Source: JAHJDR01 sp964609965 (GTDB lineage Bacteria; UBA10199; JADGCS01). From it: a stretch of 64,000 nucleotides of DNA. Location of the stretch: contig CAZSTS010000007.1 in the NCBI GenBank assembly GCA_964609965.1, positions 1 through 64,000 of the forward strand, read 5' to 3'. The notes under the pieces were generated by a model. That model did no database searches, had not been told where the DNA came from, and saw only the letters and a list, made by a program, of their open reading frames with translations. Below are positions 17,561-25,401 of the stretch, piece after piece (the stretch's first letter is position 1; each line of letters starts with the position of its first letter). Made by a program: the position numbers and the translations under genes.

Positions 17561-18650
17561 TAATCATTTTCTCCAATCCTTTAACTATATCCTTGGCTGC
17601 ATTTGGTGTAGCGAATTTTTTTACATTTTCTATTTTTTCTTTTAGTTCTTGTGGATTTTCATTCAATCTCTTCAAAAGCACGGCTAATTCGTCTCCAGTC
17701 ATTTTGTCTTGATCAAAACACCAGGCTGCATTTTTTTGAACAAAGAGTTCTGCATTCTTTCTTTGATGATCATCTGATGCAAAGGGGTAAGGTATCAAAA
17801 TAGCCGGTCTCCCTGTTTGCGCCAGCTCTGCAAGTGAGTTGGCTCCAGCGCGGCAAATCACAATATTGGCGCGGGCATAACAGCTTTCCATGTCATCAAA
17901 AAAGTTATTTACAGTGGCTTTGATTTGGTGTTGCTCATAAAAGTTTTTAATCTTCTCAATATCATGATGGCTAGCCTGGTGTGTGATATCTAAATCAGTC
18001 CAGAATTCAGGCATTAATTTTAGAGCCTCAATGATCTTTTGGTTCATGCCAACGGCTCCTTGAGAACCTCCAAAAATAAGAATGTTAAACCAGTTCTCTG
18101 TTTTTCTATATTCGTACTCTCTCATTTGGCTTCGTGTAGGGTTTCCTGTAAAAACGACTTTGTTTTTTGAAAAAAAATTATTGCCGTCATCAAAGCCTGT
18201 AAAAATCTTTGTTACAAATTTTCCTAACCAACGATTAGTCATACCAGTATAAACATCCAAAACAACAATAGCTGTTGGAACTCGTAAAATCCACGCGGCA
18301 AGACAGGTAGGGCCTGCAACATAGCCTCCTGTTCCCAGGACAATAGCGGGTTTTTCTTTTTTGATAATTTTCATTGCAGCAAAGATAGCTAAAGGTAACC
18401 TAATCAGTGTCAGAAATTTATTAATAATACTTTTGCCCTTTATGGCTTTGATCTTGATAAACTGAATTTTGAAACCACTTTTTGGAACCATGGTGGCTTC
18501 TTTTCCAGTAGAGACTCCAACAAAAGCAACTTTGCCTCCAAGGCTTTGCCAGACTTCAGCTACAGCAATACCAGGGCTTACGCCACCACCTGTGCCGCCA
18601 CCAGTGATTAATAATTTTCTATTTTGTAGATCTATAGTCATTATTTCCAT
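17553..18650 (-). CDS. murG: Lipid II synthase glycosyltransferase MurG
   Basis: MurG transfers GlcNAc from UDP-GlcNAc to lipid I on the inner leaflet, making lipid II. The GT-B protein has the glycine loop GGTGGGVSPGIAVAEV, LGTGGYVAGP, the second glycine loop FGGSQGAVGMNQ, and the UDP-GlcNAc site RAGANSLAEL. At 365 residues it is of usual length. Two ATGs nine bases apart are possible starts. AAGGA lies three bases from the first and twelve from the second, so neither spacing is ideal. That AAGGA belongs to an octamer repeat array. Confidence 0.97.
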   Translation of the reverse strand: MEIMTIDLQNRKLLITGGGTGGGVSPGIAVAEVWQSLGGKVAFVGVSTGKEATMVPKSGFKIQFIKIKAIKGKSIINKFLTLIRLPLAIFAAMKIIKKEKPAIVLGTGGYVAGPTCLAAWILRVPTAIVVLDVYTGMTNRWLGKFVTKIFTGFDDGNNFFSKNKVVFTGNPTRSQMREYEYRKTENWFNILIFGGSQGAVGMNQKIIEALKLMPEFWTDLDITHQASHHDIEKIKNFYEQHQIKATVNNFFDDMESCYARANIVICRAGANSLAELAQTGRPAILIPYPFASDDHQRKNAELFVQKNAAWCFDQDKMTGDELAVLLKRLNENPQELKEKIENVKKFATPNAAKDIVKGLEKMINV

Positions 18651-18652
18651 AG

Positions 18653-18680
18653 GTCCTTAGGCCCAAAGGCCCCTAGGTCC
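18653..18680. repeat. Octamer array upstream of murG
   Basis: About three and a half period-8 units, related to CCTTAGGC and CCCTAGGT, fill the ftsW-murG spacer. The family is the same as at 22390-22453. On the minus strand it contributes CTAAGGA just before the murG start codon. Confidence 0.6.
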
Positions 18681-18687
18681 AATAAAA

Positions 18688-19866
18688 TTACATCTCTTCC
18701 CCAGTCTGGGTGGATATATTCAGCAAAATACCTATAGCAAAGAGTGAAATCACAAGAGAAGAACCTCCGTAGCTAATAAAAGGTAAAGCCAATCCTTTTG
18801 TGGGAAGAAGTCCCATCACAACACCAAAATTAATAAAAGCTTGTATGCCAATAAGGCTTGTAAGCCCAATGGCCAAAAACATACCAAAAGAATCCAAGGT
18901 CTTATTAGCAATGCGGATACCTCTATACACAAAAAAGAGGAACAAAGAAGCAACGGCAATAACACCAACCAAACCAAATTCTTCGCCTAATACTGAAAAA
19001 ATAAAATCAGTGTGAGCTTCTGGCAAATAAAAGAGTTTTTGTTTGCTTTCACCAAGTCCGACACCAGAAAAACCTCCGGATTTAAACGCAACAAAAGATT
19101 GAATAATTTGGAAGCCATAATCCATTTGATATTTCCAGGGATCTAAAAAGGCTAAGATACGTCGCTTTCTAAAAGAAACTGAAAAAATAAGAAAATAAAG
19201 CACAGGACTTGCTGCCAGAAGTGTTCCAAGCAGATACAGTGTTCTTGTCCCTGAAACAAAGAGCATGATAAATACGACAATTCCTAAAACAAAAGCTGAG
19301 CCTAAATCCTTTTGTGCAAGAATGACTAGAAGAAAAAGGCTGGAAATAGCGATGATGGGCAGAAATCCTTTTACAAAACTTCGTATTTTATCTTTCTTTT
19401 TGGCTATCATGTAGGCCACAAACATGACGACAACCACTTTAGTCATTTCGGAAGGCTGTACTGTCAGGCTTCCAATTTTTATCCAGCGGCTAGCCCCTCC
19501 AGCAGAATAACCAAAAGGAGGAATAAGGCACATCAGCATAGTAATGAAATTAAAGCCTAATAAAGGGTATATCCACTTTTCGTATAGTTTGTAAGGGATA
19601 TTTCGGGCTACAAAAAGACCGACAATGCCAATGAATAAATACACAAGTTCTTTTCTAAGAAAATAGTAAGTGTCTCCATATCTTTCTTGAGCCAAGATAG
19701 CGCTTGATGAAAAGATCATGAGAATTCCTATGAGAACAAGCATGAGAACAGTAAAGAACATATAAATGTCAAAAGGTTGTTGGACTCTCACTGAGGGTTC
19801 ACGTGAATTTGAAGAAAGCAAAAATTTATCTTTGTGGGATTTTCTGGTCTTTTTGTTAAATATCAT
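18688..19866 (-). CDS. ftsW: Septal peptidoglycan polymerase FtsW (SEDS)
   Basis: FtsW is the SEDS glycosyltransferase that polymerises lipid II at the septum together with FtsI. The 392 residues contain about ten membrane segments. Visible signatures are GGASRWIKIGSLTVQPSEMTK, GFQIIQSFVAFKSGG, the catalytic-loop region LGEEFGLVG, and PFISYGGSSL near the C-terminus. The cytoplasmic N-terminus (first 30 residues) is Lys/Ser-rich. Its ATG overlaps the murD stop by four bases. Confidence 0.97.
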   Translation of the reverse strand: MIFNKKTRKSHKDKFLLSSNSREPSVRVQQPFDIYMFFTVLMLVLIGILMIFSSSAILAQERYGDTYYFLRKELVYLFIGIVGLFVARNIPYKLYEKWIYPLLGFNFITMLMCLIPPFGYSAGGASRWIKIGSLTVQPSEMTKVVVVMFVAYMIAKKKDKIRSFVKGFLPIIAISSLFLLVILAQKDLGSAFVLGIVVFIMLFVSGTRTLYLLGTLLAASPVLYFLIFSVSFRKRRILAFLDPWKYQMDYGFQIIQSFVAFKSGGFSGVGLGESKQKLFYLPEAHTDFIFSVLGEEFGLVGVIAVASLFLFFVYRGIRIANKTLDSFGMFLAIGLTSLIGIQAFINFGVVMGLLPTKGLALPFISYGGSSLVISLFAIGILLNISTQTGEEM

Positions 19867-21227
19867 AGTTTGTTAACACAATCGGTAAAGTCTTTGCCTC
19901 GTTCTTCGTAATTTTTGTACTGGTCAAAGCTGGAACAAGCTGGCGATAAGAGAACTGTATCTCCTTTTTTTGCAATTGATTTTGCATACTCAACAGCTTT
20001 TGCCATGTTGTCTTTTAAATCAATGACTGCATTGTCTCTAAGGGTTTCTTGCATTCTTTCTTTGGCTTCTCCTATGAGAATTAAGTTTTTTACTTTGTTT
20101 TCTACAATGCCTTTTAGAGGGCGAAAATCACAGTCTTTGTCTTTGCCTCCAGCAATAAGAATAATATTTTTTTCCTGAAATCCAGCTAAGGCCATCACAA
20201 CAGAACCAACATTTGTTGCTTTTGAATCATTATAGTAATCAACACCATTTTCCGAATGAACTTTTTGCATGCGGTGAGGTAGTCCTACAAAAGTTTTTAA
20301 AGTGTTTTGATAGCTTTTGTATGCCTCGTTTGTGTTGTTGATGATGAGGGCAGCCGTGAGGCTGGCCAACATATTTTCCCAATTATGCATGCCTTTTAAT
20401 GAACAGTCATTGAGATCAAATATGAATTCTTTACCATCCAGTGTAATGACGAGTTTATTATCATCAATAAAAGCACCATTTTGGAGTTTGTTAACAAGAC
20501 TAAATGGAATATTCTTGGTTTTAGCTTGTTGGCTTATTTGACGACAGTATTGATCATCATCGCTATAAATGAAAACATCATCAGAATGTGAATTATTAAT
20601 GATGTTTTTCTTAGCAAGTGCATAATCAATAATGCTGTCATAGCGATCAAAGTGGTCTTCGGTAACATTCAAACAAATCGAAATCGAATGTCTTACTGAT
20701 CCGATAAGTTCAAGTTGATAGCTGCTTTCCTCAATCACATAAAAAGGTACAGGGGTCTCGTTGACAGCATTGATGAGTGGCGAACCAATATTGCCACAAA
20801 GCCTATTTTGAATGCCTGCATCTTCAAGCAAGGCATTTATCAACATGGCGGTTGTCGATTTCCCATTCGTCCCCGTCACGGCAATAAAATCACCTTTTAA
20901 ATAAAAAGATGCCAATTCCAACTCCCCAATCATTGGAATATTGTTTTCATAGGCTCGGGCAATAACCGAGTGTTTCAACGAAACCCCTGGGCTGGGGAAA
21001 ACAGCTTTTACAGTTTTGGAGTCTAAGGCTTTATTTATTTCATCAAGTTGTAACTGCTTAATAAAACCAGGCCCCATTTTGTCTGTAACTTCATTTTCAT
21101 CGTAGATGTAATAAGAAAAATCTTTGCTTTCTAAAAAGTTGGCAACAGCTTTTCCTGTCATACCAAAACCAACTATTAGAAAACGGTCTTTAGAGGATGC
21201 GGATGTTATGAGTGTTTTATTTTCCAT
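19863..21227 (-). CDS. murD: UDP-N-acetylmuramoylalanine--D-glutamate ligase MurD
   Basis: MurD adds D-glutamate to UDP-MurNAc-L-Ala. The 454-residue protein shows the N-terminal nucleotide fold (FLIVGFGMTGKAVANFL), the ATP loop VTGTNGKSTTAML, central LNVTEDHFDRY, and C-terminal DYYNDSKATNVGSVV and LSPACSSFDQ. It is coupled to ftsW by a four-base overlap. Upstream, a repeat-rich spacer separates it from mraY. Confidence 0.98.
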   Translation of the reverse strand: MENKTLITSASSKDRFLIVGFGMTGKAVANFLESKDFSYYIYDENEVTDKMGPGFIKQLQLDEINKALDSKTVKAVFPSPGVSLKHSVIARAYENNIPMIGELELASFYLKGDFIAVTGTNGKSTTAMLINALLEDAGIQNRLCGNIGSPLINAVNETPVPFYVIEESSYQLELIGSVRHSISICLNVTEDHFDRYDSIIDYALAKKNIINNSHSDDVFIYSDDDQYCRQISQQAKTKNIPFSLVNKLQNGAFIDDNKLVITLDGKEFIFDLNDCSLKGMHNWENMLASLTAALIINNTNEAYKSYQNTLKTFVGLPHRMQKVHSENGVDYYNDSKATNVGSVVMALAGFQEKNIILIAGGKDKDCDFRPLKGIVENKVKNLILIGEAKERMQETLRDNAVIDLKDNMAKAVEYAKSIAKKGDTVLLSPACSSFDQYKNYEERGKDFTDCVNKL

Positions 21228-21232
21228 CTAAT

Positions 21233-21284
21233 CCTTCGACTCTCCTTCGACTCGCTATGCTCGCTCAGGATCGCTCAGGATGAA
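21233..21284. repeat. GC-rich direct and inverted repeats between mraY and murD
   Basis: The spacer contains TCCTTCGACTC twice and GCTCAGGAT twice, separated by GCTATGCTC. CGACTCGC and GCTCAGGATC-type blocks make an imperfect palindrome. It is unlike the AT-rich coding neighbours and looks like an inserted intergenic element. Confidence 0.6.
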
Positions 21285-21302
21285 ACAAAGTATTTTTTTG
21301 TT

Positions 21303-22379
21303 TCACCTTAATTTCAATGTTACCAAAGCGAACAAAGAACATATAACAGCGATGATCCAAAATCGTACAATAACTTTTGATTCTTTCCATCCTTTTAATT
21401 CAAAGTGATGGTGAATGGGTGCCATTTGAAAAACTCTTTTTCCCACCAGTTTGAATGAAACAACTTGGATGATTACCGAAACAGTTTCTAATACAAAAAT
21501 GCCACCTATGAGAAAGAGAAGGAATTCATTTTTTGTAATAATGGCCATCATGCCTAGAAGCCCACCAATTCCTAGAGCTCCAACATCTCCCATAAATATT
21601 TCGGCTGGGTGTGAGTTGTGCCACAAAAAACCAATGAGAGAGCCAATCACAGCGCCGCAAATAATGCTTAATTCACCTGCTCCTGCTACAGAGGGAACCT
21701 GCAGGTAATTCGAAATGATCACGTTACCAGCAGCGTAGGCAAGAACACCATAACTAAAAAACGAGACAGCAGCAGGGACAGTCACGAGACCATCAAGGCC
21801 ATCTGTTAGGTTCACAGCATTGGCTGTTCCTACAACAACAAGGATTGTAAAAAACAAGTAGTAAACACCAATGTCAGGTTTAAACCCTTTGAAAAAAGGA
21901 AAATTTAAATAAGTATCAAGATAACCGTTTCCATAAAGATAAAGTCCAGCGCCGAGACATATAGCTACTTCAATAATGATCTTATATTTACCTCGAAAAC
22001 CTAGAGGATTGTTTTTGATGATTTTTTTGTAGTCATCAATAAATCCTACTGTAGAAAACCCTAACATGACAGCCAGGCTACAGAGAACAAATGGGTTTGT
22101 GAGATCACACCAAAGCAAAGAAGAAATTGTAAAACAGGCGACTACGAGAATGCCTCCCATGGTTGGTGTATTGCTTTTTTTCAAATGAGTAATAGGGCCA
22201 TCATCACGTATGACTTGTCGGAATTGCTTTTTTTTCAAAAAGGCGATCCATTTGTTGCCAAAGAAGAAATAAATAATCATTGCCGTAAGAAGAGCTCCAA
22301 AGGTTCTGACAGTGATATATTTAAAGACATTAAATAGAATAAAGTCGTCACTTAATGGGTACAATAAATGGTATAGCAT
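21303..22379 (-). CDS. mraY: Lipid I synthase MraY
   Basis: MraY transfers phospho-MurNAc-pentapeptide to undecaprenyl phosphate to make lipid I in the inner membrane. The 358 residues have about ten membrane segments and the family signatures TPTMGG, FIDDYKK, NAVNLTDGLDGL (catalytic Asp region), MGDVGALG and the loop PIHHHFELKGW. AAGGAA, eight bases from the ATG, serves as the ribosome binding site and comes from an octamer repeat array. Confidence 0.98.
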   Translation of the reverse strand: MLYHLLYPLSDDFILFNVFKYITVRTFGALLTAMIIYFFFGNKWIAFLKKKQFRQVIRDDGPITHLKKSNTPTMGGILVVACFTISSLLWCDLTNPFVLCSLAVMLGFSTVGFIDDYKKIIKNNPLGFRGKYKIIIEVAICLGAGLYLYGNGYLDTYLNFPFFKGFKPDIGVYYLFFTILVVVGTANAVNLTDGLDGLVTVPAAVSFFSYGVLAYAAGNVIISNYLQVPSVAGAGELSIICGAVIGSLIGFLWHNSHPAEIFMGDVGALGIGGLLGMMAIITKNEFLLFLIGGIFVLETVSVIIQVVSFKLVGKRVFQMAPIHHHFELKGWKESKVIVRFWIIAVICSLFALVTLKLR

Positions 22380-22389
22380 GATATTTGTT

Positions 22390-22453
22390 CCTTAGTGCCT
22401 TAGGGCCTTAGGGCCTTGGTAAAGATAGCTAGGTTCCAAGGTTCTAAAGTTCC
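22390..22453. repeat. Double octamer array between murF and mraY
   Basis: Two period-8 blocks lie here. Units 22390-22421 run CCTTAGTG, CCTTAGGG, CCTTAGGG, CCTTGGTA. Units 22430-22453 are of the type TAGGTTCC, AAGGTTCT, AAAGTTCC. The first block provides the mraY Shine-Dalgarno sequence on the minus strand. Related units are inside the coding sequence at 48904-48935. Confidence 0.85.
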
Positions 22454-22458
22454 AGGGC

Positions 22459-23850
22459 TCAATTATTCTCTAAAATATTTCGTAGCTCCTCCAGAGCTTT
22501 CTCCATGGTCATTGTCCTTGAGCCTTTAAAGAGAATGATAGTTTGTTGAGAAGGATTCTTTGTTTTTTTAGCAATCGTTTTGGCCATTTCTTCATGATTC
22601 GTAAAATGACGCTTATTAATTTCATTTTCTTTATAGCCATAGCCTTTTAGAATGTGTTGGCTATTTTCTCCATATGCATAAACTTCGTCTATGTGAGCTT
22701 GGTGCGCTTTTTTTCCAACTTCTGTATGGAGGCTGATAGCTTCTTTTCCAAGCTCTCCCATGCCGCCCAAAGCAGCTATTTTATAAGCTTGAGGGTATTC
22801 TTCTGATAAGGCGTTAAACACGGCTTCCATGGAATCTGGATTAGCATTATAAGTGTCATCAATAAGAGTGATATTTCCCAAATCAATTTTTTCACCTCGG
22901 TTCATTTTTAGTGAAAACGACTCAATGCCTTTGATAATGGTTTTGGTTTCTAGGCCAAGTTGATGGGCTATAGTGAAGACAGCCAACGCATTTTGTACAT
23001 GATGCTTGCCAATACTATTTAAGGTTACTGGAAAAGTTTGCTCATCAAAACAAAGAGTGAAATTCGTCTGTTGCCCCGCATTTTTGATATTATCAGCCCA
23101 AACATCGCTTTTTGAATCAAAACCAAAAGTAAAAGCACGGGCCTTTGTTGTTAGTGCTGATATATAGGGACAATCATTAAAGAATACAGCTGTAGCATTT
23201 TTATCTAGCTCTTCAAATAATTCTCCCTTGGCTTTTGCTACATTTTCTATTTTGCCGCCAACCCCTTCTAAGTGAGCTCGCCCAACGTTTGTGATAAGAC
23301 CTATGGTTGGGTTTGTTATCTTTGTGAGGGTGCGAATCTCGTCAAAGTGATTCATGCCCATTTCAACAACAAACCAATCAGCATCATTTGTGAACGAAAA
23401 AATCGTGATAGGGACACCAATGTGGTTGTTGAGGTTTCCTTGTGTGGAAATTACTTTGCCCACAAGACTGAGCACATGTGTTAATATTTCTTTAGTCGTT
23501 GTTTTGCCATTTGATCCAGTGATGGCAATGACAGGTTTTTGAAATTTTGCGCGGTAATACGAAGCTAAATCTCCCATGGCTTTTATCACATCATCAACAT
23601 AAATGAGGTTAGGCTTGTTTAGGGTTTTATCTTGAACAAATGAAGCGCTAGCCCCTTTTTCAAACGCTTTTTCAAGGAAGCTGTGGCCATCATGCGTTTC
23701 GCCTTTGATGGCAAGATAGATTTCACCTGGTTTGATGTTTCGTGTGTCACGACAAATGCCAACAACTATCTCATCATCGCTTTGTGTGAGTGTATGATCT
23801 TGAAAGAGGGTTTTTATTTCGCCAAAAGTAAGTAACATATTTTTATACAA
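22459..23850 (-). CDS. murF: UDP-MurNAc-tripeptide--D-Ala-D-Ala ligase MurF
   Basis: MurF adds D-Ala-D-Ala to complete the UDP-MurNAc-pentapeptide. The 463 residues include the N-terminal substrate domain (CRDTRNIKPGEIYLAIKG, DGHSFLEKA), the ATP loop ITGSNGKTTTKEIL, EMGMNHFDEI, TNVGRAHLEG and C-terminal DDTYNANPDSM and GGMGELG. Its start overlaps the murE stop by eight bases. The D-Ala-D-Ala ligase that feeds it is not in this window. Confidence 0.98.
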   Translation of the reverse strand: MYKNMLLTFGEIKTLFQDHTLTQSDDEIVVGICRDTRNIKPGEIYLAIKGETHDGHSFLEKAFEKGASASFVQDKTLNKPNLIYVDDVIKAMGDLASYYRAKFQKPVIAITGSNGKTTTKEILTHVLSLVGKVISTQGNLNNHIGVPITIFSFTNDADWFVVEMGMNHFDEIRTLTKITNPTIGLITNVGRAHLEGVGGKIENVAKAKGELFEELDKNATAVFFNDCPYISALTTKARAFTFGFDSKSDVWADNIKNAGQQTNFTLCFDEQTFPVTLNSIGKHHVQNALAVFTIAHQLGLETKTIIKGIESFSLKMNRGEKIDLGNITLIDDTYNANPDSMEAVFNALSEEYPQAYKIAALGGMGELGKEAISLHTEVGKKAHQAHIDEVYAYGENSQHILKGYGYKENEINKRHFTNHEEMAKTIAKKTKNPSQQTIILFKGSRTMTMEKALEELRNILENN

Positions 23851-25324
23851 GTTGTTCTAATATTTCTTTATCATCAAAGTGTATTTTCTTTGTGCCAATA
23901 ATTTGATAATCTTCGTGTCCTTTTCCTGCTACCAAAATAACATCATGAGGCTCTGCTAGTTCAGCTGCTTTTTTAAGGGCTTTTTGCCTATCTGCTTGGA
24001 TCAGGTAGCCTGTTTTATTATCAAATGCCTTCTTGTGTTTTACGACTCCTGGGGTAATCTCAGAAATAATCTTATCGGGATCTTCTGTTCGAGGGTTGTC
24101 GCTAGTGATAACAACTATGTCTGCAAGCTTTGCGGCAGCTTCTCCCATAAGAGGTCTTTTCCCTTGGTCACGATCTCCACCACATCCAAGTACTGCTATG
24201 AGACGTCCTGTGTTTTTTTCTGCTGCCATAATATTTTTTAAGGCTGTAAGAACATTTTTGAGCGCGTCAGGTGTGTGTGCATAATCTACAAAGAAATTTG
24301 ATTTTTTTACTCGGTCTAGTCTTCCTGGTACATGAATTGTTCTTATTTTTTCGATCATTTCAGAAATATCACTTCCGCTATGTTCTCCTACTAAAAGGGA
24401 TGCCATGATATTCTTAAGATTGAATTCTCCTAATAAACTTGTGACTAAATTGTATGTATTGCCGTTATAAGAGATTTCAGCGGAGGTTTCTTTGAGAGAG
24501 TATTTGGCATTTACCAAAAAAATGTCGCTCTCATTATTTTTAAAAGAATATGTTTTGATTTTATAACCAAGGTTGCTGATTTCATTTTTTAAACGCGCTC
24601 CATAAGGATCATCAATATCAATAATAGCGAGTTTATTTTGTTTAGGGCTCTCTTTAAGCTCTTGGGTAAAAAGAGTTTTTTTAGCCTGAAAATAATCTTC
24701 CATGTCAGTGTGATAGTCTAGGTGATCTTGAGTGAGATTAGTAAAAACAGCTGCATTAAAGGAGCACCCGGTTGTTCTTTTTTGTGTCAGACCATGAGAA
24801 GAAACTTCCATGGCTACATGAGACACGTTTTCGTCAGCCATGTTTCGCAATAATTCTTGAATAGTAATAGCGTCTGGAGTCGTATTGGGCGCTGGCAGTG
24901 TTTTGTCGTTAAAACGAAAATTGACAGTTCCAATGATGCCGCTGGCCTGTTCTGACCAAATTTGTTCAAGAATGTATGTGAGGGTTGTTTTACCATTGGT
25001 GCCAGTAATGCCACACAGGTAAAAACCTTCTGAAGGAAAAAGAAAAAAGCGGGAAGCTGCCTTTGCTAAGGCAATTCTGGCATCTTGAACTCTGATTGAC
25101 GGTATGTCGAGTGTTGGGCATTGTTCGGCTTCGTGGGTGATAGCAACAGCCCCCCCTTTTGCGGCTGCCGCTATGAACTGGCTGCCATCGACAACATTAC
25201 CAGGCAGAGCAAAGAACAGACTTCCCTGGGAAACTCTTCGTGAATCACAACAAATGTTTGTCACTTCGATGTCTGGGAGATCGGAAATATTTGGGATATC
25301 TTGAAGTAATTCTTTTAGCTTCAT
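23843..25324 (-). CDS. murE: UDP-MurNAc-dipeptide--meso-diaminopimelate ligase MurE
   Basis: MurE adds the third residue of the peptide stem. The 493 residues carry CDSRRVSQGSLFFALPG at the N-terminus, the ATP loop ITGTNGKTTLTYIL, EVSSHGL, TNLTQDHLDYH and DYAHTPDALKN. DNPRTED in the C-terminal domain is the motif associated with meso-diaminopimelate rather than lysine, so a Gram-negative-type peptidoglycan is expected. It overlaps murF by eight bases; a repeat-bearing spacer separates it from ftsI. Confidence 0.98.
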   Translation of the reverse strand: MKLKELLQDIPNISDLPDIEVTNICCDSRRVSQGSLFFALPGNVVDGSQFIAAAAKGGAVAITHEAEQCPTLDIPSIRVQDARIALAKAASRFFLFPSEGFYLCGITGTNGKTTLTYILEQIWSEQASGIIGTVNFRFNDKTLPAPNTTPDAITIQELLRNMADENVSHVAMEVSSHGLTQKRTTGCSFNAAVFTNLTQDHLDYHTDMEDYFQAKKTLFTQELKESPKQNKLAIIDIDDPYGARLKNEISNLGYKIKTYSFKNNESDIFLVNAKYSLKETSAEISYNGNTYNLVTSLLGEFNLKNIMASLLVGEHSGSDISEMIEKIRTIHVPGRLDRVKKSNFFVDYAHTPDALKNVLTALKNIMAAEKNTGRLIAVLGCGGDRDQGKRPLMGEAAAKLADIVVITSDNPRTEDPDKIISEITPGVVKHKKAFDNKTGYLIQADRQKALKKAAELAEPHDVILVAGKGHEDYQIIGTKKIHFDDKEILEQLV

Positions 25325-25335
25325 AAATACTTACG

Positions 25336-25400
25336 AACATATAACGGGCGACCATCCTCCTGCGCTGAAGCTTCGGAGGACAGGCGGGGATCCACCCCTA
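25336..25400. repeat. GC-rich hairpin repeat between ftsI and murE
   Basis: The 77-base spacer holds TCCTCC and GGAGGA arms around a GCTGAAGCTTCGG centre, then GGCGGGGAT. It appears to be another dispersed palindromic element. The murE ribosome binding site is not obvious within it. Confidence 0.55.
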
Positions 25401-25401
25401 C

